From: Saccoglossus kowalevskii
Taxonomy: Eukaryota; Hemichordata; Enteropneusta; Harrimaniidae
Length of the DNA: 20,615 bases
NCBI RefSeq assembly: GCF_000003605.2
Contig: NW_003143298.1
Span: 98,218-118,832 of the forward strand
Reading direction: 5' to 3'
The notes under the pieces were generated by a model that saw only the letters and a program-made list of their open reading frames with translations, searched no databases and was not told the DNA's origin. The number at the start of each line of letters is the position of its first letter. Within the stretch, counting starts at the first letter, position 1. Shown here piece after piece: positions 11,101 through 17,100 of this stretch. A program made the translations under genes and the position numbers.

Positions 11101-14100
11101 CACAATATGTTGAGAGTGATATGTCAGATGGTGAATTGCACATATTTGCATTTATACCTGATTTGGGAAGGGTAAATCACAGGGTATGTTGCCAGGGACA
11201 TGTCGCATGTTGAATTTCACATATGTATATTTGTATATGCTTGGGGAAGGAAGAAAAAGAGTGCTAATCACAGAGTATGTTGGCAGAAAAAAAATCACAT
11301 TTCACATTATTTCACCACATGGTGAATTGCATACATTTTCTCCATAGAAAAATGTCACCAATACAGCCGCACAGATTTGTGTAATGTTAAATAATAGAGG
11401 ATAATCACTTACTGGTTGTGGAGTATGTGTAGAAGTAGCTGAAGCTGAAGCTGGTAATCCTAAAGAGATGTTAGGCAGTGACGGCGAAGTGTATAAATTG
11501 ACCTCATTTGGTCCTAACATTTTCTTCATCATTAATGGATAACTGCCAAGATCATGCTGGGAACAGAGAATAGAATGATGTCAAACAATTGTTTGTTGTT
11601 GAAATAAATATGCTAATACTTAAATGCTTTAAATTTGGATTCCCACAAGCCACCTCATCACCGCACCAGAAAAACTGTTTGTTTTACCTTCAATGCAAAG
11701 TTTGGATTACAGATAAACAAGAATTAGGCACAGAGGTTTAGCTTCTGTGTACAATGATTGATTGATAAATAATCTGTCTATATTAGAATACTAAGGTCCA
11801 CCATGGGACACTATTGTTTATGTTGTTTATCTATCTTTTGTTATCCATTGTAATTTTAATCCAGATAGCAAATTTGTTGTGAGATTAGGCTACCACTTTA
11901 AAGCATTAGTTGTGTTCACGTTACACGAAGTACAGGCTAAGATTTAAGCTGATTTAGGCTTATCTAGCATATTTGCATTTTGGCTAGACCCAATTGCGTC
12001 CATGCACAGGGAGGGCCAGTCGTTAGCACGGGCTAAGGGCTGCCATTAGTCGGTGACCTTTGGTAAGCCGCTATTTACGAACGAAAAATGGATGACGCGC
12101 GCGAGGTTCTATTTCTGCTGCTGGCATGTTTCGTTCTAATTTTGAAGCGACGTGCACAGGAACGCGAGAGAAGACGAACCACTTATTTGGATGCACATAA
12201 ACAGTATACAACGGGCGTAACAGAAATACAGCGTTTTATTAATGCATGTCGTAGACAGCGAACCAAATTTATTTTGTCTACGATTGGAGCTGCTGTACGC
12301 TCTACTACAGTGACCCGATTAGTGTGGAAGTGAGCGCGGAGTAATAACTGGTGGAATAGTGTCATTATACGAACATGGGACAATTTTCACACCCAAAGGT
12401 CGCCGCAGAGGGCGCTTAGCCCTGGGCTAAGCGTTCGCGCATACTTTGTTAGCCCGTGCTAAGATCTAGACCGCGTCTTAAATTCGGATCAGATTTAACC
12501 CGTACTTAGCATTCCTTAGCCCGTGCTAAGCATTCACGCACGTTTTCTTAGCACGGGCTAAGGAATTTGACCTCTTAGCCCGTGCTAAGGAGCTGTGCGT
12601 GAACGCAACTATTGTGTCAGTATTCCTTGCATTCTTAGCAACCTACAAACACAATGAAATTTACAAGCACCCCTGGTCATTCCGTTCCCCATGAAAGCCA
12701 GTAAAGTACATATTATATATGTATAATTATGTAAACTCAAATGCATACATCTGAACTAACCTCTGCAGACATGACAGGTGAATTGCCATTACCACCATTA
12801 TCCAATGTAGCAGGTACTCCACCACTCTGAGGTGAGCTAGGACCTGAACCGGGTGCACTATTACATAAGGTTGTGTCAACTGAAATAAAAATTTATAATT
12901 TGTTTCTATAAGGACATCGAGACTTAAATGTTAGACAAATGCAGATTCATTTACAGTTACAGAATGGCAATCAGATTATACAGACGTATGGGTGGGGGTG
13001 GGGTGGGGGTGGGGTGTGGGTGGATGTTTGCATATACATTTTGCAAATTAGGAAGGTACTGTCCCCTAATAAATATGTGTATCCTATTTTGGTTTAGTTT
13101 TTTTTATCAAAAACAATAATTTTTAGACATTTTATGTTTTTATCTTATTTTCTCTTTATGTTCCAAATTTAGGAAAGTATGAATGCAACAGTAAGTTTAC
13201 AGACTGAGGGAGAATTAAGTATATTGCATTGGTTTCAGTTGACCTTTCTACAATCAGACTTTCTCGCCCACATCTTTCTGCATTTTTTTCTTATATTCTT
13301 TAATACTTCTAAAAACAAGCAGCCTCTCGGCTGAGATAGCTCCGCTGTTAGCAATGCACATTTCAATTAAAGAACAGAAGATATCATTAGAAAATGAACA
13401 ATATGCATAGTATCAATGCAATGGGACTTGCTGTTTTCAACAAGAATTCAAAAATATAATTTTTAACCATAAATGATTGTGGTTTTTAACAAGAAGAAAA
13501 TATCACTTTTTACCAAAAATGACAAAAATATTCATCAAAATTAGAGAATTGAAGATATCATCATGAAATGAACAAATTTGAGAGTGGTCCATATGTAGTA
13601 TCTATATATGTAATATCAACTTAAGCAATTGGACTTGTCGTTTTTAACAAGAAGTCGAAAATATCACTTTTTACCAAAAATTACAAAAATATTTACCAAA
13701 ATTAGGGAATTAAAGATATCATTACAAAATGAACAAATCTGAGAGAGGTCTATCCAAGGTACATATACACGAAGTATCAAAGCATTCAGGCTTGTAGTTT
13801 TCAAGAAGAAGTCGAACAAGCAGCCTGTCGGCTGAGATAGCTCCGCTGTTAGCAATGCACATGGCAATTAAAGAAAAGAAGATATCATTAGAAAATGAAC
13901 AAATCTGAGAGAGGTCCACATGTAGTACCTATATGTATAATATATCAAAGCAATTGAACTTGCGGTTTTCAACAAGAAGCCGAAAATATCACTTTTTACC
14001 AAAAATTACAAAAATATTCATCAAAATTAGAGAATTAAAGATATCATCATGAAATGAACAAATCTGAGAGAGGTCCACATGTAGTACCTATATATGTAAT

Positions 14101-17100
14101 ATCAAAGCAATTGGACTTGAGGTTTTTAACAAGAAGTCGAAAATATCACTTTTTACCAAAAATGACAAAAATATTCACCAAAATTAGAGAATTGAAGATA
14201 TCATCATGAAATGAACAAATCTGAGAGAGGTCTACCCAAGGTACATATACACCAAGTATCAAAGCATTCAGGCTTGTAGTTTTCAAGAAGAAGTCGAAAA
14301 AGTAAAACATTGACACGGACGACGATCAATCACTGATATGATAAGCTTCGCTCGACAAAGTTGACAGCGGAGCTAAAAAGTAAAACATTGACACGAGCGA
14401 CGACGGACAATCACTCATATGATAAGCTCCGCTCGACAAAGTCGACAGCGGAGCTAAAAAGATGAACACTAGTTTTGAAGCCAACAGACAAAATTTGAGA
14501 AAATTTTCAGTTTTTACTCAAAAACATACTTTTATCCTAATCTTCTGGGAGGAAGTGCAGACTATAATCAGGACTATTTTGTGAATTTGTGATGAAAAGA
14601 GGGAACTGGTGGTGAAAAAGTTAATATTCAAGGGTTAGGGTTTTTGATATTGTTACATTTAGCATATTTATCAACATTTTCAAAATTGTGACATACCTCA
14701 AACTATTTAGTACCCGCATAATAAGCACACACATAAAGTGTGTTCAAAACAACAAACTCATCATACTTACTTGATAAAGGTTTGCGTTTCAAACTGCAGG
14801 GACCATCTCTCCGCCTCAACAATGGACTGCTCCGTCGTTCAGTTACTTTTTCTTTCAAACGCGACCGCACTTTCAGGTTGGAATCAGATGCTGGAGATGG
14901 AAGAATAATTAAGATTGTGAGTACATACACAAAATGATACCAATGATTACTCAATTACATTTTTTTACTAAAATGTTTTGATTTACCAGAACTAGTATAT
15001 TAGAAATACTTGTATGCTGTTTTGTTTTTGCTGCTATCTACCTTCTTGATTCAATAATTTGAATGCATCTGTGAGGATGGAATTTCGCAACTCAGTTTTA
15101 AAGATCCAATTGAAATGTTCAACTCGCTGTTTTAAAGATCTCAATTAAATACTCACTGCTACGAAATGTTACAACATCCCTGAAATGCAAAGTTCACAAA
15201 CAATTGTCTCTTGTAATTTAAAGTTTATCATACAGTGTATCATAATAGGGAGGTTCTTACCGGTTTTTCTGAGTGGAAATGTATTATCATACTGGCCGAG
15301 TACTGTATGCTGATATGGAGGTGATACACCACTGTGTGGTGGAGAATGATGTTCCAATGAACTATGATGAACAGCCCTACAAAACAAATCAACAAAATAT
15401 CTCAAATTAGAAACTGTCCATGTATGCCACTGTCAACTGCTATAAAGCCTGGCACCAACATTTTAGCCTGGAAAATAAGGCATTCAAGAAACATTTTGAG
15501 GAAAATACAATAGAGAGACAGTGGCTGTATCATGAAATATGGTTGAAGTGGCTAAAATAATCGTACACAGAGTAATTAAATGATCTCTAAAAACATATAT
15601 ATATTTGAGAAATCAGACGTCATACCAATATAAACTCCACATAAAATAAGTAAATATGATACGACTTTTAATATGTGATTCAAACCATACATGTGACAAA
15701 TTATCTATATTTAGGTCATACTACAGTCCAACAATGGAAAGACAGCGAGAATATAGATACTAAATATAGATTATATTTATATACTGAAACAGCATTAATA
15801 ATGAGCGTAACATGTGGTGCCGATTGTTAACAACGTGACTTACCAATTTCTAAAAGGATGTGGCGGGGAATGATTCATATTTGCTGCAGCCTCACGTTGT
15901 TTTTTACTGAGTACAAATTCCTGTAACCTCTGTTTCACTTCACTGGATGCATTAGCACCTAGGAAAAGATCACAACATAATTACAATTTGGGTTAAATAA
16001 AGATTCCTTTTATTTTAAAAATCACTTCTAATTATCATGCAAGAGATGGACGATTTATATTCGGTATTTACTTGCACAGATTTAAATTTTATGCAAATGA
16101 GGCATGTTCATTTGTTATTGGGGGGGCCTAAAATGTACATATTGGTATATGAATTCAGTATATGTATTTCAATAAGTTCAGTGATACTATACGGGAAACA
16201 AATTTTTACCCTTTTTTTTAATTTTAGTTGATTTATGTTTTACAATGTTAAATTTGAATATTAAAGCAGGAGGGTGGTCACCTACGCACACGCGCGGGAA
16301 TTGAGTTCCAAGCGACGATAAAAACACACACTAAAACACAAAGGCTCATGTTAGACGCTTGTTTGTAAACAATGACACGCTATGGCCATCTGACACATGT
16401 GCAGGTGACAACTCCCCTGCTTTAACTGGTTTTAACTTTAGCGCATTTAGCTATCTGCGAAAAAAGTGAAAAAGAAAACATATCAAGCCCTATACAGTAC
16501 ACGATTCATGAAGGCAGAGTTTACAGTTAGTTCTACATGTAAGCATTTGACCCAAATTATAACATTTTAATATTATAATAAACATGTGACTTTGACATTT
16601 GAAACGATTGGACTCTGAAAGTAGCGGATGTGGTTCTAGCACCTCCTGCCAGAGTACACCTTGGAGGAGAGTAAACGAAGGTTATTAGGAGCTAAAAACA
16701 GAATGCATAAGTAACTCTTACTTCCATGCCCTTCAGGCTTATCCTTCTTCTTCATCAGAAGTTCTTGCCGCTGTCTTTCTTGATCTCTCCGTTGCTGCTC
16801 TTGAAGCCTTGCCTGTTGTTCTAACAGCTCTTTCTCTTTCTGCAACTGCAGTATCCTTTGTGTCTGTAAAACCAATTGTGACTGTTGTCTGTCAGCCCAC
16901 TGGATCATCACAGATGACAAATACGCAAGATGTAAAAAAGCACAAATAAATCAAGGAAATGGATGTCAAATATATTTGATGGTAGCATTACGCCTATATT
17001 AGGCATTAGCATGGCCATATTTGGTAGCATCATACCTTTATTTGCATATTCAGAGTTTGTATTAAAGTAAGACTGTCACTGAGTAAGGTACAGCATGGTC

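Larger units (their letters stand above)
11909..12609. mobile_element. ~700-bp inverted-repeat element flanked by TA
   Basis: Left end GTTGTGTTCACG and right end CGTGAACGCAAC are inverted copies with one mismatch, each bordered by TA (11907-11908, 12610-12611). The interior is richer in GC and CpG than the intron around it. It carries six copies of a CTTAGCCCGTGCTAAG-type palindrome, five of them clustered at 12413-12589, and an 81-codon + frame. A TA duplication would suggest a Tc1/mariner-like mover, a TTA/TAT-type one a PIF/Harbinger-like mover; the window alone does not decide. Confidence 0.7.
11557..12760. other. Intron between exons f and g
   Basis: Over half of it is the element at 11909-12609; the flanks are AT-rich and featureless. 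Confidence 0.75.
12880..14770. other. Intron between exons e and f, largely repeat array
   Basis: Contains a G-run tract (12990-13020), about 300 bp of plain AT-rich sequence, the complex array at 13315-14300 and its hairpin-bearing end at 14297-14455. Minus-strand frames at 13664-13919 arise from the array. Confidence 0.8.

Noticed and set aside
10676-11213. Three similar 65-codon + frames
   Set aside because: They are the same 170-bp satellite unit read in successive registers; periodicity alone explains them.
13664-13919. Two Ile/Leu-rich minus-strand frames
   Set aside because: They lie entirely within the ~157-bp unit array and repeat the same peptide with shifts, as expected from tandem repeats.
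16636-16721. Downstream extension of the exon b frame (SKSYLCILF...)
   Set aside because: It lies beyond a consensus GTAAGAG donor, and the next exon continues the family sequence in the required phase.
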